Origin: Klebsiella sp. BIGb0138
GTDB taxonomy: Bacteria > Pseudomonadota > Gammaproteobacteria > Enterobacterales > Enterobacteriaceae
DNA length: 64,000 nucleotides
Direction of reading: 5' to 3'
Assembly (NCBI RefSeq): GCF_004342285.1
Contig: NZ_SMCV01000005.1
Coordinates: forward strand, 62,001-126,000
Shown: piece by piece, positions 13,682 to 23,847 of the stretch
Layout of the letters: every line of letters starts with the position of its first letter
Position numbering within the stretch: position 1 is the first letter of the stretch
Notes under the pieces: model-generated
Database searches by the model: none
The model's input: only the letters and a program-made list of their open reading frames with translations
Told to the model about the DNA's origin: nothing
Made by a program: the position numbers and the translations under genes

Positions 13682-13805
13682 CGTATTTTTTTGCTTACGT
13701 TGGGATTGAAAACGGTTCATTCTACCGCCATCTCCCATATATCGCCAAACTACCGTGTCGATTTTTACGTCGCAAAGTATGATGAACCCGAAACGGGAAT
13801 GTTAA

Positions 13806-14435
13806 ATGACAGGTAAAAAGCGTTCTGCCAGCTCAAGCCGCTGGCTTCAGGAACACTTTAGCGATAAATATGTTCAACAGGCGCAGAAAAAGGGGTTACG
13901 TTCCCGCGCCTGGTTTAAACTTGATGAAATACAGCAAAGTGACAAGATTTTTAAACCGGGGATGACGATTGTTGACCTCGGCGCTGCACCCGGTGGCTGG
14001 TCGCAATATGCGGTTACGCAGATCGGAAACAGCGGCCGCATCATCGCTTGCGATCTTTTACCGATGGATCCAATCGTTGGTGTGGACTTCCTTCAGGGCG
14101 ATTTTCGTGATGAATTAGTCCTGAAAGCGTTACTTGAGCGCGTAGGTGACAGTAAAGTACAAGTTGTCATGTCCGATATGGCGCCAAACATGTGTGGAAC
14201 ACCGGCGGTGGATATTCCCCGGGCCATGTATTTGGTGGAACTGGCGCTTGGAATGGCTCGTGATGTATTAGCGCCGGGTGGTAGTTTTGTAGTGAAGGTG
14301 TTCCAGGGCGAAGGCTTCGATGAGTATCTAAGAGAGATTCGCTCCCTGTTTACGAAGGTCAAAGTTCGTAAGCCGGACTCTTCTCGCGCACGTTCGCGTG
14401 AAGTGTACATTGTAGCGACCGGGCGTAAACCATAA
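13806..14435 (+). CDS. rlmE: 23S rRNA 2'-O-methyltransferase (Um2552)
   Basis: 209-residue heat-shock-regulated enzyme (FtsJ/RrmJ) that methylates U2552 in the A loop of 23S rRNA. The SAM site is [14 protein letters not shown] (about 59-72). The K-D-K-E tetrad regions are visible in [22 protein letters not shown] and [14 protein letters not shown]. It lies 90 bases upstream of ftsH, the conserved rlmE-ftsH pair. Confidence 0.97.
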   Translation: MTGKKRSASSSRWLQEHFSDKYVQQAQKKGLRSRAWFKLDEIQQSDKIFKPGMTIVDLGAAPGGWSQYAVTQIGNSGRIIACDLLPMDPIVGVDFLQGDFRDELVLKALLERVGDSKVQVVMSDMAPNMCGTPAVDIPRAMYLVELALGMARDVLAPGGSFVVKVFQGEGFDEYLREIRSLFTKVKVRKPDSSRARSREVYIVATGRKP

Positions 14436-14525
14436 CCGGTAGATTTCAAACGAAAGTTTGAAAGACACTGGATATAGAGTATCCTGACGCTGTTTTTAAC
14501 ACAGTTGTAATAAGAGGTTAATCCC

Positions 14526-16469
14526 TTGAGTGACATGGCGAAAAACCTAATACTCTGGCTGGTCATTGCCGTTGTGCTGATGTCAGTATTCCAGAGCTTT
14601 GGGCCCAGCGAGTCTAATGGCCGTAAGGTGGATTATTCAACCTTCCTGCAAGAGGTCAACCAGGACCAGGTTCGCGAAGCGCGTATCAACGGACGTGAGA
14701 TCAACGTTACCAAGAAAGATAGTAACCGTTACACGACTTACATTCCGGTTAACGATCCGAAGCTGCTCGATAACCTGTTGACGAAAAACGTCAAAGTGGT
14801 TGGCGAACCGCCGGAAGAACCTAGCCTGCTGGCTTCCATCTTTATTTCCTGGTTCCCGATGCTCTTGCTGATCGGTGTCTGGATCTTCTTCATGCGTCAA
14901 ATGCAGGGCGGCGGCGGAAAGGGCGCGATGTCCTTCGGCAAAAGCAAAGCCCGTATGCTGACGGAAGACCAGATCAAAACCACTTTTGCTGATGTTGCCG
15001 GTTGCGACGAGGCGAAAGAGGAAGTGGGTGAACTGGTTGAATACCTGCGTGAACCGAGCCGCTTCCAGAAGCTGGGCGGTAAAATCCCGAAAGGCGTCCT
15101 GATGGTCGGCCCTCCGGGTACCGGTAAAACGCTGCTGGCGAAAGCTATCGCCGGTGAAGCGAAAGTGCCGTTCTTCACCATTTCCGGTTCCGACTTCGTT
15201 GAAATGTTCGTCGGCGTAGGCGCATCTCGCGTGCGTGACATGTTCGAACAGGCCAAGAAAGCGGCACCGTGCATTATCTTCATCGATGAAATCGACGCCG
15301 TCGGTCGCCAGCGTGGCGCTGGCCTGGGCGGTGGTCATGACGAACGTGAACAGACCCTGAACCAGATGCTGGTTGAGATGGATGGTTTCGAAGGTAACGA
15401 AGGTATTATCGTTATCGCGGCGACAAACCGTCCGGACGTTCTTGACCCTGCGCTGCTGCGTCCTGGTCGTTTCGACCGTCAGGTTGTCGTGGGTCTGCCG
15501 GACGTCCGTGGTCGTGAACAGATTCTGAAAGTTCACATGCGTCGCGTACCGCTGTCGCCGGATATCGACGCGGCAATCATTGCGCGCGGGACCCCGGGCT
15601 TCTCGGGCGCTGACCTGGCGAACCTGGTTAACGAAGCCGCACTGTTTGCTGCCCGTGGCAACAAACGCGTGGTATCGATGGTCGAGTTCGAAAAAGCGAA
15701 AGACAAAATCATGATGGGTGCGGAACGTCGCTCCATGGTGATGACGGAAGCGCAAAAAGAATCCACCGCTTACCACGAAGCGGGCCATGCGATTATCGGC
15801 CGCCTGGTACCGGAACACGATCCGGTGCATAAAGTGACGATTATTCCGCGCGGTCGCGCGTTGGGTGTGACCTTCTTCCTGCCGGAAGGCGATGCTATCA
15901 GCGCCAGTCGTCAGAAACTGGAAAGCCAGATTTCTACCCTCTACGGCGGTCGTCTGGCGGAAGAGATTATCTACGGCGTAGAACATGTCTCTACCGGGGC
16001 GTCGAACGACATTAAAGTCGCGACCAACCTGGCGCGTAACATGGTGACGCAGTGGGGCTTCTCTGACAAACTCGGTCCGCTGCTGTATGCAGAGGAAGAG
16101 GGTGAAGTGTTCCTCGGCCGTAGCGTCGCGAAAGCGAAACATATGTCCGATGAGACAGCACGTATCATCGACCAGGAAGTAAAATCACTGGTTGAGCGTA
16201 ACTACAACCGTGCTCGTCAGATTTTGAACGACAACATGGACATCCTGCATTCGATGAAAGATGCGCTCATGAAATATGAGACCATCGACGCACCGCAGAT
16301 TGATGACCTGATGGCGCGCCGTGCCGTTCGCCCACCTGCGGGTTGGGAAGATCCAAACGGCACCAATAATTCTGGCAACAATGGCACCCCGAGTGCGCCG
16401 CGTCCGGTCGATGAACCGCGTACGCCGAACCCGGGTAACACCATGTCAGAGCAGCTGGGCGACAAATAA
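14526..16469 (+). CDS. ftsH: ATP-dependent zinc metalloprotease FtsH
   Basis: Membrane-anchored AAA protease that degrades LpxC, sigma-32 and unassembled membrane proteins. Two membrane segments (about 8-24 and 101-122) flank a small periplasmic domain. The AAA module has Walker A GPPGTGKT at about 195-202, Walker [10 protein letters not shown] and the second region of homology. The zinc site HEAGH is at about 417-421. The most likely start is the TTG at 14526, because AGAGG at 14512-14516 is 9 bases upstream of it, giving 647 residues; the ATG at 14535 gives the 644-residue form. A terminator follows. Confidence 0.98.
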   Translation: MSDMAKNLILWLVIAVVLMSVFQSFGPSESNGRKVDYSTFLQEVNQDQVREARINGREINVTKKDSNRYTTYIPVNDPKLLDNLLTKNVKVVGEPPEEPSLLASIFISWFPMLLLIGVWIFFMRQMQGGGGKGAMSFGKSKARMLTEDQIKTTFADVAGCDEAKEEVGELVEYLREPSRFQKLGGKIPKGVLMVGPPGTGKTLLAKAIAGEAKVPFFTISGSDFVEMFVGVGASRVRDMFEQAKKAAPCIIFIDEIDAVGRQRGAGLGGGHDEREQTLNQMLVEMDGFEGNEGIIVIAATNRPDVLDPALLRPGRFDRQVVVGLPDVRGREQILKVHMRRVPLSPDIDAAIIARGTPGFSGADLANLVNEAALFAARGNKRVVSMVEFEKAKDKIMMGAERRSMVMTEAQKESTAYHEAGHAIIGRLVPEHDPVHKVTIIPRGRALGVTFFLPEGDAISASRQKLESQISTLYGGRLAEEIIYGVEHVSTGASNDIKVATNLARNMVTQWGFSDKLGPLLYAEEEGEVFLGRSVAKAKHMSDETARIIDQEVKSLVERNYNRARQILNDNMDILHSMKDALMKYETIDAPQIDDLMARRAVRPPAGWEDPNGTNNSGNNGTPSAPRPVDEPRTPNPGNTMSEQLGDK

Positions 16470-16502
16470 GTTAACCGCTGTTGACGTTGTTGTGCATATC
16501 TC

Positions 16503-16535
16503 AACCCCGGGGCGTTCGCCGCTCCGGGGTTTTTC
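16503..16535 (+). terminator. Terminator between ftsH and folP
   Basis: Stem AACCCCGGGGCG/CGCTCCGGGGTT (one G-T wobble) with a TTCG-containing loop, followed by TTTTTC. It separates ftsH from folP-glmM. Confidence 0.82.
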
Positions 16536-16570
16536 TTTTGATTAACCTCTCCTGATTCAGGGATTCCGTG

Positions 16571-17419
16571 ATGAAACTCGTAGCCCAGGGCTCAACCCTC
16601 GATCTCTCCCATCCGCACGTGATGGGGATCCTTAACGTTACCCCTGACTCCTTCTCCGACGGCGGGACGCACAATTCGCTGGTAGAAGCGGTCAAACACG
16701 CCAATCTGATGATTAACGCGGGAGCAACTATCATTGATATCGGCGGCGAGTCGACGCGTCCGGGGGCATTGGATGTCAGCGTTGAGGAAGAGCTGGCGCG
16801 AGTCATTCCGGTCGTCGAGGCGGTAGCTCAGCGCTTTGAGGTCTGGATTTCCGTGGACACCTCGAAGCCTGAAGTGATTCGCGAGTCCGCGCGGGCAGGG
16901 GCACATATTATCAATGATATCCGCTCCCTGACCGAACCCGGCGCGCTGGAGGCCGCTGCGCAAACCGGGCTGCCGGTATGCCTGATGCATATGCAAGGCC
17001 AGCCAAAAACGATGCAGGAAGCGCCGAAGTATGACGATGTTTTTGCCGACGTCGCGCGCTTTTTCAGCGAACACATCGTGCGTTGTGAGCGGGCAGGTAT
17101 CGCAAAAGAGAAATTGTTGCTCGACCCGGGGTTCGGTTTCGGTAAAAATCTTGCCCATAATTATGAGCTGCTTGCCCGGCTCGGCGAGTTCCACCATTTC
17201 GGTCTCCCGCTGTTGGTCGGTATGTCGCGTAAATCGATGGTTGGGCAACTGCTTAACGTCGGACCGACGGAACGCCTTAGCGGCAGTCTGGCTTGTGCAG
17301 TCATTGCAGCGATGCAGGGCGCGCAGATAATTCGCGTCCACGACGTCAAAGAAACGGTAGAAGCGCTACGCGTGGTGGAAGCGACTCTGAGCACAAAGGA
17401 AAATAAACGTTATGAGTAA
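16571..17419 (+). CDS. folP: Dihydropteroate synthase
   Basis: 282-residue TIM-barrel enzyme that joins p-aminobenzoate to dihydropterin diphosphate in folate synthesis; it is the sulfonamide target. The family motifs [11 protein letters not shown] (about 22-32), [15 protein letters not shown]-like HIINDIRSL and the C-terminal GMSRKSM and HDVKE are all present. I use the ATG at 16571; the adjacent GTG at 16568 would add only one residue. The end overlaps the glmM start by 8 bases. Confidence 0.97.
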   Translation: MKLVAQGSTLDLSHPHVMGILNVTPDSFSDGGTHNSLVEAVKHANLMINAGATIIDIGGESTRPGALDVSVEEELARVIPVVEAVAQRFEVWISVDTSKPEVIRESARAGAHIINDIRSLTEPGALEAAAQTGLPVCLMHMQGQPKTMQEAPKYDDVFADVARFFSEHIVRCERAGIAKEKLLLDPGFGFGKNLAHNYELLARLGEFHHFGLPLLVGMSRKSMVGQLLNVGPTERLSGSLACAVIAAMQGAQIIRVHDVKETVEALRVVEATLSTKENKRYE

Positions 17420-18749
17420 CCGCAAATATTTTGGCACCGATGGTATCCGTGGGCGCGTAGGCGATGCGCCCATCACCCCGGAATTCGTGCTCAAACTGGG
17501 CTGGGCGGCGGGGAAGGTGCTGGCGCGTCACGGTTCACGCAAAATCATTATCGGGAAAGATACCCGTATCTCTGGCTATATGCTGGAGTCGGCCCTGGAG
17601 GCGGGGCTGGCCGCTGCGGGGCTTTCAGCCTCTTTCACCGGCCCGATGCCAACGCCGGCGGTGGCCTATCTGACCCGCGCTTTCCGTGCTGAGGCCGGGA
17701 TCGTGATTTCAGCGTCGCATAACCCGTTCTATGACAATGGCATCAAATTCTTTTCTATTGAAGGCACCAAGCTGCCGGACAATGTGGAAGAAGCCATCGA
17801 AGCGGAAATGGAGAAAGAACTCACCTGCGTCGATTCTGCTGAGCTGGGGAAAGCCAGCCGTATTGTGGATGCCGCGGGGCGTTATATTGAATTCTGCAAA
17901 GGCACCTTCCCGAACGAACTGAGTTTGAATGCGCTCAAAGTGGTTGTCGACTGCGCCCATGGCGCGACCTATCACATCGCCCCGAATGTGTTCCGCGAGT
18001 TGGGTGCTCAGGTGATCGCGATGGGTTGTGAGCCGAACGGGCTCAACATCAACGAAGAGGTCGGGGCAACCGACGTACGCGCCCTCCAGGCACGCGTGCT
18101 GGCCGAAAAAGCCGATCTGGGTATCGCCTATGATGGCGATGGCGACCGCGTCATTATGGTCGACCATGAAGGTAATAAGGTCGATGGCGATCAGATTCTG
18201 TATATCATCGCCCGGGAAGGTCTGCGGCAGGGCCAGCTGCGCGGCGGCGCGGTGGGAACGCTGATGAGCAACATGGGGCTGGAGCTGGCGCTCAAGCAGC
18301 TGGGCATTCCGTTTGCCCGGGCTAAAGTGGGTGACCGCTATGTCCTCGAGAAGCTACAGGAGAAAGGCTGGCGTATCGGGGCGGAAAACTCCGGGCACGT
18401 TATCCTGCTGGATAAAACCACCACCGGTGACGGTATCGTCGCCAGCCTGCAGGTTGTTGCTGCGATGGTACGTAACCACATGAGCCTGCATGACCTGTGC
18501 AGCGGGATGAAAATGTTCCCGCAGATTCTGGTCAACGTGCGCTTCACCGAAGGCAGCGGCAACCCGCTGGAGCATGAAAACGTCAAAGCGGTCATGGCCG
18601 AGGTTGAAGCCGCATTAGGCAACCGTGGCCGCGTACTGCTGCGTAAATCCGGCACAGAACCGCTGATTCGGGTGATGGTGGAAGGTGAACACGAAGAGCA
18701 GGTGCATGAATTTGCGCACCGTATTGCCGATGCGGTGAAAAACGCATAA
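17412..18749 (+). CDS. glmM: Phosphoglucosamine mutase
   Basis: 445-residue enzyme that converts glucosamine 6-phosphate to glucosamine 1-phosphate for UDP-GlcNAc synthesis. The catalytic phosphoserine is S102 in [13 protein letters not shown], the Mg2+ loop is DGDGDR, and the phosphate-binding C-terminal loop is [12 protein letters not shown]. It overlaps folP by 8 bases, the usual enterobacterial arrangement. A strong terminator follows at 18768-18797. Confidence 0.98.
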   Translation: MSNRKYFGTDGIRGRVGDAPITPEFVLKLGWAAGKVLARHGSRKIIIGKDTRISGYMLESALEAGLAAAGLSASFTGPMPTPAVAYLTRAFRAEAGIVISASHNPFYDNGIKFFSIEGTKLPDNVEEAIEAEMEKELTCVDSAELGKASRIVDAAGRYIEFCKGTFPNELSLNALKVVVDCAHGATYHIAPNVFRELGAQVIAMGCEPNGLNINEEVGATDVRALQARVLAEKADLGIAYDGDGDRVIMVDHEGNKVDGDQILYIIAREGLRQGQLRGGAVGTLMSNMGLELALKQLGIPFARAKVGDRYVLEKLQEKGWRIGAENSGHVILLDKTTTGDGIVASLQVVAAMVRNHMSLHDLCSGMKMFPQILVNVRFTEGSGNPLEHENVKAVMAEVEAALGNRGRVLLRKSGTEPLIRVMVEGEHEEQVHEFAHRIADAVKNA

Positions 18750-18767
18750 TACGTGGCGCTAAGTGTT

Positions 18768-18797
18768 TAAAAAGGCGGCGCTTGCCGCCTTTTTATT
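18768..18797 (+). terminator. Terminator after glmM
   Basis: Stem AAAAAGGCGGC/GCCGCCTTTTT with a short loop and a T-rich end, ending folP-glmM before secG. Confidence 0.85.
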
Positions 18798-18978
18798 CGC
18801 CAAAAAATCGTTTTTTGCTGTTTTTTTCCGCAGTTGATACAATGCACCGAAATTGCCCTTGCGAAGGTCATTCGCTTTGGTTAGTATTCACACCCGCTTC
18901 AGTGGGAAACGTTAAAACGTCCCGCTTTATTGGTTGAAGCAATTGGTATGCGGCGAATCCGCAAGGAACAGGTTGATT

Positions 18979-19308
18979 ATGCAAGAAGCTCTTTTAGTTG
19001 TTTTCCTTATTGTAGCGATTGCCCTTGTTGGTCTGATCATGCTGCAGCAAGGTAAAGGCGCTGATATGGGAGCCTCCTTCGGAGCAGGCGCTTCCGGCAC
19101 GTTGTTTGGTTCCAGCGGTTCGGGTAACTTCATGACCCGTATGACCGGTATCCTGGCAGCGTTGTTCTTCATCATCAGTCTGGTGCTGGGTAATATCAAT
19201 AGCAACAAAACCAATAAAGGAAGTGAGTGGGATAATCTGAGCGCGCCGAAAACCGAGCAGACTCAGCCAGCAGCGCCGGCGCAGCCGAGCAGCGATATCC
19301 CGCACTAA
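18979..19308 (+). CDS. secG: Preprotein translocase subunit SecG
   Basis: 109-residue component of SecYEG that assists SecA-driven protein export. Two membrane helices are visible (about residues 3-22 and 52-71), separated by the conserved glycine-rich loop GADMGASFGAGASGTLFG. The start is the ATG at 18979 (MQEALLVVFLIVAI); an upstream in-frame ATG would add non-conserved residues. The C-terminus is a disordered Q/P/A tail. tRNA-Leu follows 13 bases later and is probably on the same transcript. Confidence 0.96.
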   Translation: MQEALLVVFLIVAIALVGLIMLQQGKGADMGASFGAGASGTLFGSSGSGNFMTRMTGILAALFFIISLVLGNINSNKTNKGSEWDNLSAPKTEQTQPAAPAQPSSDIPH

Positions 19309-19321
19309 AAGTTGTATCTGT

Positions 19322-19408
19322 GCCGAGGTGGTGGAATTGGTAGACACGCTACCTTGAGGTGGTAGTGCCCGATTGGGCTTACGGGTTCAAGTCCCGTCCT
19401 CGGTACCA
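19322..19408 (+). tRNA. leuU: tRNA-Leu, anticodon GAG
   Basis: 87-base tRNA with a long variable arm, a 3'-encoded CCA, and acceptor pairing GCCGAGG/CCTCGGT. The anticodon stem CTACC/GGTAG encloses a loop with anticodon GAG at 19356-19358. Sequence is nearly identical to E. coli leuU. The last 18 bases plus one base are repeated at 21497-21515 (see findings). Confidence 0.97.
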
Positions 19409-19409
19409 A
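19391..19409 (+). repeat. 3' end of leuU, left copy of a 19-bp direct repeat
   Basis: The sequence GTCCCGTCCTCGGTACCAA at the leuU 3' end (T-arm to CCA) recurs exactly at 21497-21515, 2,106 bases downstream. argG is the only gene in between. The 3' half of tRNA genes is the classic attachment target of tyrosine integrases. Confidence 0.85.
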
Positions 19410-19419
19410 CATTCCGAAG

Positions 19420-19449
19420 AAAAGACGCTGAAAAGCGTCTTTTTTTTTG
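19420..19449 (+). terminator. Terminator after leuU
   Basis: Stem AAAGACGCT/AGCGTCTTT with a GAAA tetraloop and a run of eight or more T residues, just downstream of the tRNA. The remaining 270 bases to the argG terminator hold no gene that I recognise. Confidence 0.88.
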
Positions 19450-19724
19450 CCCGTCATTGCCGTCTGCTGCTTTGCCGACACCGCACTTTTCGTCCCGCTC
19501 GCTCCCTTGCGTTGATTTACTTCGTTGCCGCAATCACCGGCGATGGCGAATGCCTTCCACCATCAAAGAAAGGGCGTTCATAGGCCGTCTCGCGTATTCT
19601 TGCCGGACGGTTGGGGCGGTGGTCTGAAAGTGGACGCGATAACCCTTGTACCGGGCAAGAGGTGAGTCTTTGACCACGCGTGACAGAGAACCTGAGCCGT
19701 CCGCGGCTTTTCCCGGCAGAGGGT

Positions 19725-19753
19725 AAAAAAAAGCCGACGGCTTAGCGTCGGCT
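19725..19753 (-). terminator. Terminator after argG
   Basis: Read on the minus strand, the stem AGCCGACG/CGTCGGCT is followed by a run of eight T residues, immediately beyond the argG stop. Confidence 0.85.
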
Positions 19754-19774
19754 GAGAGCGGAGCATAAATGGGT

Positions 19775-21157
<1,383 letters not shown>

Positions 21158-21316
21158 TTATCAGGTCGTCGAACTTATCCCATTTGACTATTCTGTTTGC
21201 CATGTTTGCCCCGGGCGGTGCGCAAAATCATGTGGCCCTGTCGGTGCGACCCGGTGACTGCGCGCTGTCCATGCCTGAATGGTTGGCAACAATGACGTCA
21301 AATGGAATAAACTCTT

Positions 21317-21355
21317 ATTGCATGTTTATGCATTAATTGTGAGTTTTCATTTAAT
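21317..21355 (-). promoter_or_regulatory. Putative pair of ARG boxes (ArgR operator) upstream of argG
   Basis: Two 18-bp blocks with imperfect palindromes, TGCATGTTTATGCA (core 21319-21332) and TGAGTTTTCATTTA (core 21340-21353), are separated by 3 bp, the spacing ArgR hexamers need. They lie about 200 bases upstream of the argG ATG. The second box is degenerate, so support is moderate. Confidence 0.5.
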
Positions 21356-21496
21356 CATCTTTTGCGGATGACAGGAAGTGCTTCATGACTTTTTTGCTAA
21401 AAAAGAGCGACATGTCAGCACAAACGAGAACCGGAGAATGTGAAATACATGTTGACAAAATATAGGGTTTATCAATAAACTTTACCACGATTTTAT

Positions 21497-21515
21497 GTCC
21501 CGTCCTCGGTACCAA
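21497..21515 (+). repeat. Detached copy of the leuU 3' end, right copy of 19-bp direct repeat
   Basis: A perfect 19-base match to 19391-19409, not attached to any tRNA body: the preceding bases are AT-rich and do not match leuU. It ends 13 bases before the -35 of the metY promoter. It looks like an attachment-site remnant. The surrounding 21300-21500 is visibly more AT-rich than its neighbours and holds no convincing gene. Confidence 0.8.
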
Positions 21516-21528
21516 ATCCCAGCAGTAT

Positions 21529-21557
21529 TTGCGTCTTTTGCTCAATAAGAGTAAAAT
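21529..21557 (+). promoter_or_regulatory. Putative sigma-70 promoter of metY-rimP-nusA operon
   Basis: TTGCGT at 21529-21534 and TAAAAT at 21552-21557, spaced 17 bases, with the mature tRNA starting 16 bases after the -10. A second candidate TTGACA lies at 21452-21457, but its -10 is poor. Confidence 0.65.
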
Positions 21558-21572
21558 GTGCCACGTTTCAGG

Positions 21573-21649
<77 letters not shown>

Positions 21650-21770
21650 CTTTCCCATTGAGTACTTTTTCAAATATACTGTGAGGACCTGGTCCTTCGT
21701 ATCCGAATTTGAAAGAATTCTCCTGGAAGGTGTTCCAGATCGCAGTTGCGATCGCAGGGTTCAGTTATCT

Positions 21771-21797
21771 AAAACCCCGATTTATCGGGGTTTTTTG
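21771..21797 (+). terminator. Hairpin terminator between metY and rimP
   Basis: Stem AAAACCCCGA/TCGGGGTTTT with a TTTA loop and T run. In E. coli the equivalent terminator allows partial read-through into rimP-nusA-infB. Confidence 0.82.
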
Positions 21798-21855
21798 TTA
21801 TCTGACTTCAGAATAACTGGGCTATACGCCCTTTTTTTATGTCTTGGGGGTGGGT

Positions 21856-22308
21856 TTGTCCACATTAGAGCAAAAATTAACAGAGATGCTCACGGCGCCG
21901 GTTGAAGCGCTTGGCTTTGAGCTGGTCGGCATCGAATTCATTCGCGGTCGCACATCCACACTGCGCATCTATATTGATAGTGATGATGGCATCAATGTTG
22001 ATGATTGTGCTGATGTGAGCCACCAGGTCAGCGCTGTCATGGATGTCGAAGATCCAATCACCGTAGCTTACAACCTGGAAGTGTCTTCACCTGGTCTCGA
22101 TCGCCCGATGTTTACCGCCGAGCACTATGAGCGTTTTTCCGGTGAGGAAGTCGCGCTGGTATTGCGTATGGCGGTGCAGAACCGTCGCAAATGGCAGGGC
22201 ATTATCAAAGCGGTAGACGGTGAGATGATCACGGTAACCGTCGAAGGCAAAGATGAAGTGTTCGCGCTGAGTAACATCCAGAAGGCGAACCTGGTTCCCC
22301 ACTTTTAA
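21856..22308 (+). CDS. rimP: Ribosome maturation factor RimP
   Basis: 150-residue 30S assembly factor with an N-terminal alpha/beta domain and a C-terminal SH3-like barrel (about 90-150). It contains [24 protein letters not shown] and [11 protein letters not shown]-type [14 protein letters not shown] choose the TTG at 21856 ([11 protein letters not shown]), matching the E. coli protein length; the GTG at 21850 or the TTG at 21844 would add two or four residues and cannot be excluded. GGGGG at 21846-21850 can serve as the ribosome site for the TTG. nusA follows after 27 bases. Confidence 0.93.
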   Translation: MSTLEQKLTEMLTAPVEALGFELVGIEFIRGRTSTLRIYIDSDDGINVDDCADVSHQVSAVMDVEDPITVAYNLEVSSPGLDRPMFTAEHYERFSGEEVALVLRMAVQNRRKWQGIIKAVDGEMITVTVEGKDEVFALSNIQKANLVPHF

Positions 22309-22335
22309 CAGTCTGGATTGAGGTGAAAGGCCCCG

Positions 22336-23823
22336 ATGAACAAAGAAATTTTGGCTGTTGTTGAAGCCGTTTCCAACGAAAAGGCGCTGCCGCGCGAAAA
22401 GATTTTCGAAGCTCTGGAAAGTGCTCTGGCAACGGCTACCAAGAAAAAATACGAACAAGAGATCGACGTGCGTGTGAGCATCGATCGTCGTAGCGGTGAT
22501 TTTGACACCTTCCGTCGTTGGCTGGTCGTCGAAGAAGTCACCCAGCCAACTCGCGAAATTACGCTTGAAGCGGCGCGCTACGAAGACGAAAGCATGAATC
22601 CTGGCGACTACGTTGAAGACCAGATTGAATCGGTTACCTTCGACCGTATCACCACGCAAACGGCGAAACAGGTTATCGTACAGAAAGTACGTGAAGCTGA
22701 ACGCGCCATGGTCGTCGATCAGTTCCGCGAGCACGAAGGTGAAATCATCACCGGCGTGGTGAAGAAAGTAAACCGCGACAACATCACTCTGGATCTGGGC
22801 AGCAATGCTGAAGCCGTGATCCTGCGTGAAGATATGCTGCCGCGCGAAAACTTCCGCCCAGGCGACCGTATTCGCGGTGTCCTGTATGCGGTACGTCCGG
22901 AAGCGCGCGGCGCTCAGCTGTTCGTCACCCGTTCTAAACCGGAAATGCTGGTCGAACTGTTCCGTATTGAAGTACCGGAAATCGGCGAAGAAGTTCTCGA
23001 AATTAAAGCCGCAGCTCGCGATCCGGGTTCCCGTGCGAAGATTGCGGTAAAAACCAACGATAAGCGTATCGACCCGGTTGGCGCTTGCGTAGGTATGCGT
23101 GGCGCGCGCGTTCAGGCGGTTTCTACCGAACTGGGCGGCGAGCGTATCGATATCGTCCTGTGGGATGACAACCCGGCGCAGTTCGTGATTAACGCGATGG
23201 CTCCGGCTGACGTCGCCTCTATCGTGGTGGATGAAGACAAACACACCATGGATATTGCGGTTGAAGCGGGTAACCTGGCGCAGGCGATTGGCCGTAATGG
23301 TCAGAACGTCCGTCTGGCTTCACAGCTGAGCGGCTGGGAACTCAACGTAATGACCGTTGACGACCTGCAGGCGAAGCACCAGGCTGAAGCCCACGCGGCG
23401 ATCGATACCTTCACTAAATATCTTGATATTGATGAAGATTTCGCCACTCTGTTGGTTGAAGAAGGCTTCGCAACGCTGGAAGAGCTGGCCTATGTGCCGG
23501 TGAAAGAACTGCTGGAAATCGACGGTCTGGATGAAGCCACCGTTGAAGCACTTCGTGAGCGTGCGAAAAACGCGCTGACCACGTTGGCGCTGGCTCAGGA
23601 AGAAAGCCTGGGAGAGACTAAACCTGCCGATGATTTGTTAAATCTGGAAGGTTTAGAACGTTTGATGGCTTTCAAACTGGCTGCCCGTGGTGTTTGTACG
23701 CTGGAAGATCTCGCCGAGCAGGGCATTGATGATCTGGCTGATATCGAAGGGTTGACCGACGAAAAAGCCGGAGAGCTCATCATGGCCGCCCGTAATATTT
23801 GTTGGTTCGGCGACGAAGCGTAA
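22336..23823 (+). CDS. nusA: Transcription termination/antitermination factor NusA
   Basis: 495-residue RNA polymerase-binding factor. Domain order is NTD (about 1-130), S1 (135-200, with [21 protein letters not shown]), KH1 and KH2 (200-345, [14 protein letters not shown] and [12 protein letters not shown]), and two acidic repeats (about 360-420 and 435-490, each containing a LLEIDGLDE- or [10 protein letters not shown]-like helix-hairpin-helix). The acidic repeats bind the alpha CTD and N-type antiterminators. It sits between rimP and infB. Confidence 0.98.
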   Translation: MNKEILAVVEAVSNEKALPREKIFEALESALATATKKKYEQEIDVRVSIDRRSGDFDTFRRWLVVEEVTQPTREITLEAARYEDESMNPGDYVEDQIESVTFDRITTQTAKQVIVQKVREAERAMVVDQFREHEGEIITGVVKKVNRDNITLDLGSNAEAVILREDMLPRENFRPGDRIRGVLYAVRPEARGAQLFVTRSKPEMLVELFRIEVPEIGEEVLEIKAAARDPGSRAKIAVKTNDKRIDPVGACVGMRGARVQAVSTELGGERIDIVLWDDNPAQFVINAMAPADVASIVVDEDKHTMDIAVEAGNLAQAIGRNGQNVRLASQLSGWELNVMTVDDLQAKHQAEAHAAIDTFTKYLDIDEDFATLLVEEGFATLEELAYVPVKELLEIDGLDEATVEALRERAKNALTTLALAQEESLGETKPADDLLNLEGLERLMAFKLAARGVCTLEDLAEQGIDDLADIEGLTDEKAGELIMAARNICWFGDEA

Positions 23824-23847
23824 TAAACTGTAGCAGGAAGGAACAGC

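Noticed and set aside
14637-16142. Long minus-strand open frame inside ftsH
   Set aside because: Shadow of ftsH codon usage; the protein reads as an unstructured H/R/F-rich string with no known fold signature.
19410-19720. Possible small gene between leuU and argG
   Set aside because: Frames are short, overlap leuU or the terminators, and lack a ribosome site; I see no supportable gene.
21351-21545. Minus-strand 64-residue open frame across the leuU repeat copy
   Set aside because: AT-rich, no ribosome site, overlaps the metY promoter and shows no recognisable protein signature.
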